Of a DNA stretch of 64,000 bases, positions 36,108-47,290 are shown piece by piece. Source of the DNA: Phoenix dactylifera (taxonomy: Eukaryota > Streptophyta > Magnoliopsida > Arecales > Arecaceae); contig NC_052404.1 in the NCBI RefSeq assembly GCF_009389715.1, positions 7,896,745-7,960,744 of the forward strand. Direction: 5' to 3'. Within the stretch, counting starts at the first letter, position 1; each line of letters opens with the position of its first letter. A program made the translations under genes and the position numbers. The notes under the pieces are model-generated. The model did not search any database and was not told the origin of the DNA. It saw only the letters and a list, made by a program, of their open reading frames with translations.

Positions 36108-36751
36108 TGTTGCTGGTGGTCCAAACCGAGAACGATTGGCACAGCGGTGTGAACGGGGTTCCGTTGGAGTTGCCTTGGTTGGTGTTGATTGCGCTCCACC
36201 TTCCACCGGAAAACCTGCAAGCAAGCCTCGCACCACCACTGGGGTAGTGGGGGCCCTCCGACGATCAAGTCAGAGGAGATTGGAGGAGAAGGAGAGATAA
36301 TAGTAGCAAGTAAGAGAATGCTCTGGAAGTTCTTGCCTACCTCCCCCCTTCTCCCCCCAGCCGCATATATACCAGGCTGGGGGGTCCTTCTGGGGGGTTG
36401 GTCATCGTGTAGCACGATGGAGCTGCCACTGACATGGCCGTTACAGGGCGTCGTGGGGCAGCGCTGGGTACGGCCATGACAGGGCGTAGTGGAGCTCCGC
36501 TTTGTACGGCTGTTACAGGGGATCGTGGAGCAGCGCCGGATACGACCGTTGCAGGGAGTAGTGGAGCAGAGGGCCGCGGCGTGCCTCTGGGGAATAGCCT
36601 GTCGTTGTCGAGAGATGTCCGACTCGGGGTCGGGCTGCGGAGCCGAAGATGTCCGACTCGGGGTCGGATTGCTGGATCAAGGGGCTGCCGTAGTCTTCCT
36701 GGGCGCGCGTGCCGGTCACATGGGGCATGGTGGCTAAGTTCCCCCGTAACA
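36108..36751 (-). repeat. LTR of the gag/protease element
   Basis: Read on the minus strand it begins TGTTACGGGG and ends CAGCAACA, about 644 bp. It carries two copies of CCGACCCCGAGTCGG, four copies of a 36-bp unit (about 36431-36575), a TATA box (GGTATATATGC, about 36365-36375) and a downstream CTTGATCGTCGGAGG block. The start is fixed by the adjacent polypurine tract; the end is set by the CA and is less sure. Confidence 0.75.
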
Positions 36752-36754
36752 GTA

Positions 36755-36768
36755 GCCCCCCACTTCCG
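36755..36768 (-). other. Polypurine tract
   Basis: GGAAGTGGGGGGC directly upstream of the LTR start on the minus strand, the usual site of plus-strand priming in LTR retroelements. Confidence 0.8.
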
Positions 36769-37050
36769 AGCCTGAAACCAGAAGGGGAACGGGTGAAGGG
36801 AGTGATGCTTCGAGATTGCCGCCATCCCTCGGAGAGGCGCGCGCGCTTCGAGCTCCCCGCCTTCTTTATGGCGTATGGCGGTTGTTGCTGACCTGGCAGT
36901 CTGAGGATTTCGGCGGACATCCTTAATGGCGTCGATTCGCCTTTGGGGCGCGAGCGATCCTTCGGCAGAAACAGAGTGTTTCTTCATTTCACTTTCGTCC
37001 TTCCTCTTTTCAACTCTTGGTAGCGTCTCGCCGACTCCTGACTCTCGAAG

Positions 37051-37648
37051 TTCTTCCGGCGCTAGGCCAGGCATCCGAGGGTTAGGCCTCAGGAGATTCT
37101 TCCGGCGCTAAGCCAGGCATCCGAGGGTTAGGCCTCAGGAAATCCTTCCGGCGCTAAGCCAGGCATCCGAGGGTTAGGCCTCAGGAAATTCGTCCGGCGC
37201 TAGGCCAGGCATCCGAGGGTTAGGCCTCAGGAAATTCTTCCGGCGCTAAGCCAGGCATCCGAGGGTTAGGCCTCAGGAAATTCGTCCGGCGCTAGGCCAG
37301 GCATCCGAGGGTTAGGCCTCAGGAAATTCTTCCGGCGCTACGCCAGGCATCCGAGGGTTAGGCCTCAGGAAATTCTTCCGGCGCTAAGCCAGGCATCCGA
37401 GGGTTAGGCCTCAGGAAATTCGTCCGGCGCTAGGCCAGGCATCCGAGGGTTAGGCCTCAGAAAATTCTTCCGGCGCTAAGCCAGGCATCCAAGGGTTAGG
37501 CCTCAGGAAATTCGTCCGGCGCTAGGCCAGGCATCCGAGGGTTAGGCCTCAGGAAATTCTTCCGGCGCTAAGCCAGGCATCCGAGGGTTAGGCCTCAGAA
37601 AATTCTTCCGGCGCTAAGCCAGGCATCCGAGGGTTAGGCCTCAGAAAA
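37051..37648. repeat. 46-bp tandem array, 13 copies
   Basis: Thirteen head-to-tail copies starting every 46 bp from 37051, each containing GCCAGGCATCCGAGGGTTAG and CTCAGG. Variants TTCTTCCGG/TTCGTCCGG and CTAAGCC/CTAGGCC alternate through much of the array, which suggests growth by pairs. It abuts the 121-bp array exactly at 37649. Confidence 0.97.
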
Positions 37649-40209
37649 TTCCGCTCGTTGGTCGGCCAAGGCTGGCGCAAGCCGAGGCGACCGGTCGGGG
37701 CTTCAGGCTAGTTTGCTCCCGGGATGATCATCGGGTTAGCCTGGCATCCGAGGGCCAAGCCTCGGGAGATTCCGCTCGTTGGTCGGCCAAGGCTGGCGCA
37801 AGCCGAGGCGACCGGTCGGGGCTTCAGGCTAGTCTGCTCCCGGGATGATCATCGGGTTAGCCTGGCATCCGAGGGCCGAGCCTCAGGAGATTCCGCTCGT
37901 TGGTCGGCCAAGGCTGGCGCAAGCCGAGGCGACCGGTCGGGGCTTCAGGCTAGTCTGCTCCCGGGATGATCATCGGGTTAGCCTGGCATCTGAGGGTTGT
38001 CAGGCCTCAGGAAATTCCGCTCGTTGGTCGGCCAAGGCTGGCGCAAGCCGAGGCGACCGGTCGGGGCTTCAGGCTAGTCTGCTCCCGGGATGATCATCGG
38101 GTTAGCCTGGCATCCGAGGGCCGAGCCTCGGGAAATTCCGCTCGTTGGTCGGCCAAGGCTGGCGCAAGCCGAGGCGACCGGTCGGGGCTTCAGGCTAGTC
38201 TGCTCCCGGGATGATCATCGGGTTAGCCTGGCATCTGAGGGTTGTCAGGCCTCAGGAAATTCCGCTCGTTGGTCGGCCAAGGCTGGCGCAAGCCGAGGCG
38301 ACCGGTCGGGGCTTCAGGCTAGTCTGCTCCCGGGATGATCATCGGGTTAGCCTGGCATCCGAGGGCCGAGCCTCGGGAAATTCCGCTCGTTGGTCGGCCA
38401 AGGCTGGCGCAAGCCGAGGCGACCGGTCGGGGCTTCAGGCTAGTCTGCTCCCGGGATGATCGTCGGGTTAGCCTGGCATCCGAGGGCCGAGCCTCGGAAA
38501 ATTCTGCTCGTTGGTCGGCCAAGGCTGGCGCAAGCCGAGGCGACCGGTCGGGGCTTCAGGCTAGTCTGCTCCCGGGATGATCATCGGGTTAGCCTGGCAT
38601 CCGAGGGCCGAGCCTCGGGAAATTCCGCTCGTTGGTCGGCCAAGGCTGGCGCAAGCCGAGGCGACCGGTCGGGGCTTCAGGCTAGTCTGCTCCCGGGATG
38701 ATCATCGGGTTAGCCTGGCATCCGAGGGCCGAGCCTCGGGAAATTCCGCTCGTTGGTCGGCCAAGGCTGGCGCAAGCCGAGGCGACCGGTCGGGGCTTCA
38801 GGCTAGTCTGCTCCCGGGATGATCATCGGGTTAGCCTGGCATCCGAGTGCCGAGCCTCGGGAAATTCCGCTCGTTGGTCGGCCAAGGCTGGCGCAAGCCG
38901 AGGCGACCGGTCGGGGCTTCAGGCTAGTCTGCTCCCGGGATGATCATCGGGTTAGCCTGGCATCCGAGGGCCGAGTCTCGGAAAATTCCGCTCGTTGGTC
39001 GGCCAAGGCTGGCGCAAGCCGAGGCGACCGGTCGGGGCTTCAGGCTAGTCTGCTCCCGGGATGATCATCGGGTTAGCCTGGCATCCGAGGGCCGAGCCTC
39101 GGAAAATTCCGCTCGTTGGTCGGCCAAGGCTGGCGCAAGCCGAGGCGACCGGTCGGGGCTTCAGGCTAGTCTGCTCCCGGGATGATCATCGGGTTAGCCT
39201 GGCATCCGAGGGCCGAGCCTCGGAAAATTCCGCTCGTTGGTCGGCCAAGGCTGGCGCAAGCCGAGGCGACCGGTCGGGGCTTCAGGCTAGTCTGCTCCCG
39301 GGATGATCATCGGGTTAGCCTGGCATCCGAGTGCCGAGCCTCGGGAAATTCCGCTCGTTGGTCGGCCAAGGCTGGCGCAAGCCGAGGCGACCGGTCGGGG
39401 CTTCAGGCTAGTCTGCTCCCGGGATGATCATCGGGTTAGCCTGGCATCCGAGGGCCGAGTCTCGGAAAATTCCGCTCGTTGGTCGGCCAAGGCTGGCGCA
39501 AGCCGAGGCGACCGGTCGGGGCTTCAGGCTAGTCTGCTCCCGGGATGATCATCGGGTTAGCCTGGCATCCGAGGGCCGAGCCTCGGGAAATTCCGCTCGT
39601 TGGTCGGCCAAGGCTGGCGCAAGCCGAGGCGACCGGTCGGGGCTTCAGGCTAGTCTGCTCCCGGGATGATCATCGGGTTAGCCTGGCATCCGAGGGCCGA
39701 GCCTCGGAAAATTCCGCTCGTTGGTCGGCCAAGGCTGGCGCAAGCCGAGGCGACCGGTCGGGGCTTCAGGCTAGTCTGCTCCCGGGATGATCATCGGGTT
39801 AGCCTGGCATCCGAGGGCCGAGCCTCGGAAAATTCCGCTCGTTGGTCGGCCAAGGCTGGCGCAAGCCGAGGCGACCGGTCGGGGCTTCAGGCTAGTCTGC
39901 TCCCGGGATGATCATCGGGTTAGCCTGGCATCCGAGGGCCGAGCCTCGGGAAATTCCGCTCGTTGGTCGGCCAAGGCTGGCGCAAGCCGAGGCGACCGGT
40001 CGGGGCTTCAGGCTAGTCTGCTCCCGGGATGATCATCGGGTTAGCCTGGCATCCGAGGGCCGAGCCTCGGAAAATTCTGCTCGTTGGTCGGCCAAGGCTG
40101 GCGCAAGCCGAGGCGACCGGTCGGGGCTTCAGGTTAGTCTGCTCCCGGGATGGTCATCGGGTTAGCCTGGCATCCGAGGGCCGAGCCTCGGGAAATTCCG
40201 CTCGTTGGC
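37649..40209. repeat. 121-bp tandem array, about 21 copies
   Basis: Near-identical units of 121 bp (two of 124 bp), each with TTGGTCGGCCAAGG, GCAAGCCGAGGCGACCGG, CCCGGGATGATCATCGGG and GGCATCCGAGGGC. About 40 bp of each unit is homologous to the 46-bp unit next door. Variant patterns repeat in blocks of two and more units. The 81-82-codon open frames that recur every 121 bp come from the unit itself and are not genes. Confidence 0.97.
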
Positions 40210-40376
40210 CACGCGCCTGTCGCTTGCCACTCGACGGGATTTCTCCGTGTCCAGCTACGATCGTGTTTCTCCTCCTCTCCAAGCGTCGCCTGGGGAGCAC
40301 CAGAAGGGCATTAAATGCTAATTGAAGCTTTACCTGGGAAATCGGACCGCCAGTTGCTGCTTGCAAGGAGTGTCAG

Positions 40377-42579
40377 TTAAGCGGCCGCGATACGCGCGTT
40401 CTTCGAGGCGGATGCGGCCTGGGCGCGAGCGGAGATACGTGGACCGAGGGATACATGCCGCCCGGAGTGTCCTGCACAAAGAATGCAATTAAGGAGAACG
40501 ACGCTTAGGGCTTCCACGGGCTCCTTCCCTTTGAGAGTCGCTAGGAAACATTGCCGTGCGGTCGGTTGGTCACCTCGGACCTCTCCGATCCCAGCCGCCG
40601 TGGGAAACCGCATGAGCAAGTGGTACGTAGAGACCACCGCACGAAGGGCGTTCAGTCCAGGTCGTCCGAGGATAGCGTTGTAGGCCGAGGGAACACGGAC
40701 GACCAAGAACCCGAGTCGCACCGTGGCTTCTGCGGGTGCAACGCCCGCAGTCACAGGCAGCTCAACGACTCCTTCGGCCGGGACAGCGTCACCAGTGAAT
40801 CCGATGAGGGGGGTGGATGTTTTGTGCAACAATTGTCTGGTCAAGCTCATTTTTTGGAAGGCCTCGTAAAACAAAATATCAGCTGAGCTTCCACTATCAA
40901 CAAGAACACGCCTTATATCATAGTTTGCCATAGTGAGGGAGATCACCATGGCGTCATCGTGGGGAGTCTGAACCCCTTTTACATCCTCATCAGAAAAGGT
41001 GATTACATTACCGACCCTCTGCCTCTTTACGATGGCCGTCCCTGACGCTTCCGCCGAGCCCCCTGCGTTCCTCACGGGCCGTGAGCAGCCCCCAGTGATA
41101 GTGTGGATCACACCCGCAACGGGTCGATTCTGCTCTCGAGGCTCCGGAGGAGCCGGGTCGGCTGGACGCGGGTCCGCGGGGGGACGTCGGTCGTTCACAT
41201 ATCGACCGAGACGCCCTCGGCAGATGAGAGCCTCGATCTCGTCCCGAAGCTGGAAGCAGTCTTCGGTGTCGTGGCCGTGGTCCCGGTGGTACTCACAGTA
41301 CGCCCGAGAGGGCCTCCTCCCAGGAATCTTCTTCATCTGTCTCGGGACCGGGAGGTCCTCCCGCCCCTTGATTTCCATGAGGATCTGGGCCCGGGGAGTC
41401 AGGAGAGGAGTGTACCGGTTGAAACGTCGGGGCGGAGAACGAGGGCGTAGGGCGCCGTGGTTCCTCGCCGGCGACAGGCTTCTGCGCCGACGTTGAGGCG
41501 TCGGGCTCCTCCTCTGGCGTGCCTCTTTTCGCCTTTTCTTCCCGAGCTTTGGAGGGATCTCGGCGGCCTCCTTGCTCCGGTGGGCGGCCGCCTCCTCGGC
41601 GTCCGCATACTGGTTCGCCCGGGACAACAGCTCCGGAAAGCTCCGCGGCAGGCGTTTGTCCAGGGAGAAGGTGAGTCTGCCCTTTCGGAAGCCACGCTTC
41701 AGGGCTGAAAGAGCCACCTCCTGGCTCAGGTTCCGGACTTCCAGCGTAGCCTTGTTGAAGCAGGTGAGATAATCCCGCAAGCTTTCTCCCTCGTTTTGCC
41801 GGCTCGTTTTGCCGGACATCAAAGAGGGAGTCGGAGACCAGTCGCCGCCGGCTACTGACGGCGAAATGGGTGATGAAGAGGCGAGTAAACTGGTCGAAGG
41901 ACTGGATTGAGTTAGCCTCCAAGCCGGCGAACCACGCCCTTGCCGGGCCACGGAGGGTTGCTGGGAAAGCCTTGCAGAGGAGAGGGTCTGATGCTCCGTG
42001 GAGGAGCATAAGGGTCCTGAAACTCTCGACGTGATCCCGCGGGTCCGCTGCCCCGTCATAGGGCTCGATCGCCGGCATCTTGAACCCCGGCGGATTCGGG
42101 GTCCGCAGGATCCTCGAGGCTAGCGCCGGCTGGGAGAAGATCTCCAAGTCGGCGAAGGGATCTTTGGAGTGGCCCTTCAGGACCTGGAGTTGTCGGTGGA
42201 GATCGTCCACCCGCCGGTCCAGGGAGCGCGACCGATGGGTGGGAGACAAGGAGCACCGAGAGGGGGACCGACTGGAGCGCGGGTTCCTTGAGGACTGGGG
42301 GGTCTGGGAACGCGCCCGGGCCCGCCTCTCGTACCCCGCGCAGCTCCGATGGGAAGGTCCCGGCAGAATGGACCGTGCTCGAGAGTCTTCCTCGCGCCGG
42401 CGCTCCTCCCCATGGGAGAGGAAGGAGCGCGGGTTGAGGAGGACAGGTGAGCGCTCAGGGAGCAACGGCTCCTGGGCCCGCTGCGGCGCCCGAGACATCA
42501 CACCCTGCAGGTTCTGCACTGCCTCTGCGAGGGTGCGAACCTGCTGGGCTAACTGGTCGAACTGAGCGGCTTCGACCAT
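40377..42579 (-). pseudogene. Retroelement gag and aspartic protease region
   Basis: Fossil coding part of the element. The order on the minus strand is: N-terminal Gln/Arg/Ser-rich part, gag core (with ARAWFAGLEA and FDQFTRLFITHF), a Cys/His block (YCEYHRDHGHDTEDC) and the protease motif LVDSGSSADIL. It reads as Ty3/Gypsy. It is not intact, with about one or a few breaks, and pol domains do not follow. Open frames on the opposite strand here are shadows. Confidence 0.85.
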
Positions 42580-42650
42580 CTGAATGGGAGGTGGAGCGGT
42601 GGAGTGTTGCTGAGAACTGAGCGGCTTCGACCATCTGTTGGCTCACTTAA

Positions 42651-45600
42651 AGGAAATTCCTGGTTTGGCCCCTGCATGCCCCTCATGACCCCTTATCTTT
42701 GTCCGTTCCAATCTCTTTCGCCTGGATACTTTAAGTGTACAAGAGAGACAAGCAAACTCAAAATTGAAGCATATTTAACACGAAACCTATAGCCATCTGT
42801 CTCAATAATTGATGAGATCATAACTATCAAATCGTTTGTACATCATAAGCTAAATGTGAGTCATAATGACTTTAGACCGTTTGAACAAGGGGTTTTCTAG
42901 TGTAAATTTTGCAGAAAACATCCATCTCATCATTGGTTTTTCATGCTTGATTTTTTTTTGTAAAATAATATATATTTAGGCTTCTCTGAATATTTTTTGT
43001 AAAACAATAATTTTATCCCTTGGTCTAAATATGAGATAGACATTAGTCTAAACAAATATGTATCGAATATTTATAATAATGTGTATCGGATGTTTAATAA
43101 ATATAGATCAAATTCTTAGTATTTGTCTCCTATCTTGTCTTTCAACTCCGAATAAAATTATTCAAAGATCTCTACATGTATATTATTTAGCAAAACCACA
43201 GAAAAATGTTCTTTTTTCGCAAAATCAATAGTTATCTGATTTTTTATGCAAAATTCATGCTTCTGGCAGCAAGATAAAGGGATCGATCTTTCCAACTTGG
43301 CTTGTTCAGAGGAGCTTATATTACAATATAGCAACAATACCCACCAAATTGTCTCAAAAGTTACTAACGGTCCAATTTTTTCTTTATTAACAACTTGTAT
43401 AATTCAGAGAAGCTTACAGTTTCTCACTTACTCATTACAAATTCGTTCAAAATTATAAATAAACAAGTAGCACTTGACCAGGATAAGGCATAGTTTTTTT
43501 AAGCTACCAACCTATCAGGCTTGAGCCTGAGCGATGGTAGCTCAAACGCTTGTGATGAGGGCTGAGAAGAATAAGCCGGAACTTTTGACTTACCAGAGGA
43601 TGCGAAAGGAGAGTGATCCAATGCTCAGAAGGAAAAAGAGAAAAAAAAAAAAACGATGTCTTGAAAGCCACGGATGCTGCTTCCTATCTTTAGAGAGGGG
43701 TCGACATTTGATTCCAATATCCCAAATTCCATGGCGCGTGGGCTGTGGATTCCACACTCCTTCTAGCCTCTCTTTAGCCCTGATGGTGGAATGAGACCCT
43801 GTTCCCTGCCTCACTTTTCTCCATGGATGTCTTCTTCTTTTAATCATATATTTGAAACTCCATCGAATTCCCAAAGCAGACGCTGCGACAATTGTTAAAT
43901 GGTTATATTGGTTCTCATCCACTTCGACTGAATTGCTGAAAAAATGAGGACATGTTTTCAAAGTCGTACATATTTACAAATGAGCTAACAACACTGCAGA
44001 TTGGATAGCGATATATATGGCTGATTATGAAAAGAAAACTCTATCAAGCACCTTCAAGAATAGGAGGCTATCTCAAACAAGCTTTAGCTACTTGCTTTAT
44101 AAAAATAAGATTAATTACTTCTTTTTTTATACATGAACAGGATTTATTACTTGTTGCTACAAAAAAAAAAAAAACAAGTAAACAACTAAACAGAGATTGA
44201 TCATATTGGTCTTGTTGCAGGCCTTGACAGCCTATCTCGGTCTGCACACACACCAATACCTCAGCTGAGATCTCAGGCGTGAAAACCATAATTGTTACCA
44301 AACAGAGATGCAGTGGCGACAGTATAACTGGCTGAATTGTAGAGCAAAGGACCCAACATAAAACTCCTTGAGGGGTCAGCCATTTTTTTTTAAACTTTTT
44401 AACAATCTAAGGCAGTGGGCGCAAATGATCTTTCCATGAAAACTATGACAGCGGTTATCAGACATTTCTGCAGAGAAATCTCAAAATTTGTATTTGTTTG
44501 TCAATTTCTGGAGCACTCCATTTCTGAGAGACATGGACTGCAAAACTTGCCCAAGATTTCTCTTCTTGCCAGCTAGTCTTCTAAGTTTCATATTTGTCTC
44601 CTCTATTGTCTAATTATCCCGGTAAGAGATCAACTAAAGTTCTTAAATACTGATAGCCAGCTCATGCCATAGATCTTTAGGCTGTTGGAGGAAAAACACA
44701 GTTCTTAAGGTACAGATTGTGCTTCCAAGCAAGCTTGCTTTTTTTTGGTGTTGAAATTATAATAGTCTATTTTAAAATTGATATCAATCTTTAAGCTTTC
44801 AAAAATAACCTATAAATATTGAAGTCTCTCAAGATATGGTCACAGATTTAGAAACCTTGGATTGGATATATATATATATATATAATTGATAGGGAACTTC
44901 TTAAGTGATGGCATATCTCTGATTCCGAAAAAAAAGGCATATCTCCCTGTCAAGATCTACAGATCAACAAGCATGAAGGAGCTATGATCATGCTTATTCT
45001 TTTCATGAGCGAGAAGGATTCTTTCAACTTTGGCATTTTCTTTAATCTTTTGGGTGGAGATGGGGTCACGATATATGCCATAATGAGTGCATTCTAAAGA
45101 AATAAGCAAAGTGATAAGAAACACTTGGTTATAGCCTCATTAAAATATAAACCCATTGCAAGCGAGATATTCTCTATCGGCCCCAAATGTGGTAATATTA
45201 TGTTGAGGAGTAGGTTTGTGCAGAATATTATGATGAGGGGTAAGTTTTGTGCAGAATCTCATACTCACAACAAGAGAATAATATCAATACCAGCAATTAA
45301 AAATTCAGGCTATGCATGAGGGCTAGTCGATCGTTACAGTTGCAGCAGAGTATTAGTGTCGTGTAGTTTTCTATCCTGTTATTTATTACCGATGTCTCAA
45401 TCTATAAGTAGAGTCTATGACTTCAACAAGCAATACTCAAAGAAAAAACAAGACCATGATATCAGTTTTCAGGGAGATTCCATTAAGAATGGTTTGAATT
45501 TTCAGGGAGATAGAGATATACAGATCACAGTCAAAAGAAACATCGATACCTCAGTAATCCATTACAGATAAGAGGTTGCTCAAGTATGCAAAAGCATTCG

Positions 45601-46980
45601 TATCTTATCTAGTGATCTGAAGTAAATTGTGCCTTAAACCGACTGTAAAACCGGGTATCTTCCATCCCAAATACACAAGACAAATAAATTTTAAACAATT
45701 CTGAAACAAACCAAAATAAAATAGCGTAACAATAAGAGAATCCATTGCTTGTGTGATAAAAAGAACTCAATCACCATAGATTGATGACTGAAAGGGGAGG
45801 ACAGCCATTGATGCACACACTGTAGAAGGATTGTCTCCAGCATGATAGAATTCAAACTCATTAATGCTACCAGCTTAGCAATCTTATAATAAAGACTGGC
45901 AAATAGATAATGTGCAATAAGGAGTTAGAGGTTGGGAAAGATTAGTTGCTATCATACACCTCTATGCATGCCCTAACATAAACCGTACATTCATACACAT
46001 CTACAGCATATGGATGCGTGTACATATGCAAGTCCAGCCTTCTTATTTATCTCGGTACCATAGCATATTAAAGACAATTATGGGTGACAAGGCAAGCCAA
46101 GTGGTTTTTAGGCCTACAGCTCTGAAGTATGATTGATATCTTTTTTTTCTTTTCTTAAAACCCACGACAAAATTTGGCATCGGAGTGTCGGCTGCTTTCC
46201 AATGGATAGCCTCTAAGTTCCCTATCTCCTTTTCTTTCCTGACATTTGAATAAGTACCAAACTTACAGAGGAGACAAAAGGGAATTGCATGCTCATTCCA
46301 TTCCTTGCTTTCAAGCAGTCCAATGGAAGCATCATTTGGGGCATAGTTTTGTGTTTGCCAAAAAAGATGTATCCAATTCTGCTTCTGGATGCATCCAGTC
46401 AAAACAGAATTTTCAAAACTTCTCCTTTCATCAACTAATACCTATATTCCTCAATCAACTCCATCTCATTGTCCTGAACTCCAAAGCTGCACCAATTGCA
46501 ATAAGTTGTATCATTCAGGCTATCTATTAGGATCTAAAAGCATCACAAACCAACAACAAACATGTCCTTTCAAGTTTCAAAATATAAAAACGTTTCCACG
46601 TGCCATGGACCCCAGAACTTAGTTCTAACATACAGCTAGGAATCTGGGAGCTTTGCAAGGTCTGAAGACATTAGATGACCGGCCTTTAGGTCAGAAAATT
46701 CTCCCAAGGAGCATAGGGTTCCTTCTTTTCCTAAAAGCGACAAATGTAACAGAAAGAATTAATTTTTATGGATTTATTCTTCTACACAAGTGATAATTGA
46801 AAGCTGCTCCAAAAAAGTTGCTAGTGCAGAATAAGAATGGAAGCGTTGGCTGCAGAATTGACAACAAAAGTTGAAGAGGGCCCACAGATACCTAAAGCAA
46901 GAAGGACAAGATCTCTTTTCGAGTTGCTGTGAGGATTGGATCGGGTTGAGTGTTTTGTTCCAATGATTCCAAATTCTCCC
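42651..46980. other. Intergenic region without a recognised gene
   Basis: AT-rich with poly-A and TA runs (for example 44869-44884). Open frames at 43534-43794, 43590-43961 and 46043-46402 have no family resemblance. Confidence 0.55.
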
Positions 46981-46990
46981 AAAATCGCCT

Positions 46991-46998
46991 TATAAGGA
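46991..46998 (+). promoter_or_regulatory. Candidate TATA box of the MYB-CC gene
   Basis: TATAAGGA lies about 90 bp before the end of a probable leader exon (donor AAG|GTACAT at 47083). The leader intron runs 47084-47290 and ends in AAGCAG immediately before the ATG. Confidence 0.45.
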
Positions 46999-47290
46999 GA
47001 GCCTTGGAGCAGCCCTTGCCATCATGAAGAGATGGAGAAGTTGAAGTTAATTTTCTGAACAACACAGGCGCTCAGCATGCAAGGTACATATGTGTTAGCT
47101 TTCTAGAAATAGCCAGCCGAAACAAATAAGTTTGTTTGAGATCTGCAGTTCTCGAATGGCTTGTAGGGCCTAAAAGGGAAAAGGCAAGAGAGGTAAGAAA
47201 TGAAAACTAAAGCAAGTTTGTTTGTTATTTGATCAGAGATGGTCTGTCTCTCTTCTTAATGATCTCAACCTGATATCATTTCATAAGCAG

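Larger units (their letters stand above)
36108..42650 (-). mobile_element. Ty3/Gypsy LTR retroelement relic, gag/protease only, with internal tandem arrays
   Basis: Minus orientation. The parts are: gag and aspartic protease region (about 42579-40377), two tandem arrays (40209-37051), a 3' untranslated part, a polypurine tract and one LTR (36751-36108). No reverse transcriptase, RNase H or integrase is seen. The gag has a retrotransposon-gag core, a CxxH..H..C zinc-knuckle-like block and an LVDSGSSADIL protease motif, of the kind found in Tat/Ogre-lineage elements. Tandem arrays in the 3' part are also known from that lineage. The upstream LTR is not found: GC-rich sequence stops near 42650. 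The relic is incomplete, with at least one break in the coding part besides the missing pol and LTR. Age cannot be estimated with one LTR. Confidence 0.85.

Noticed and set aside
36337-37074. 245-codon minus-strand frame
   Set aside because: Covers the LTR and 3' untranslated part of the retroelement; repeat-driven, no known domain.
37649-40209. A CRISPR-like reading of the regular 121-bp array
   Set aside because: Units are near-identical along their whole length, with no unique spacers, and the context is a plant retroelement.
40999-41496. 165-codon plus-strand frame
   Set aside because: Antisense shadow of the GC-rich gag/protease region.
43534-43961. Overlapping frames on both strands
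   Set aside because: Contain a poly-A derived Lys/Phe run; no domain and no splice partners.
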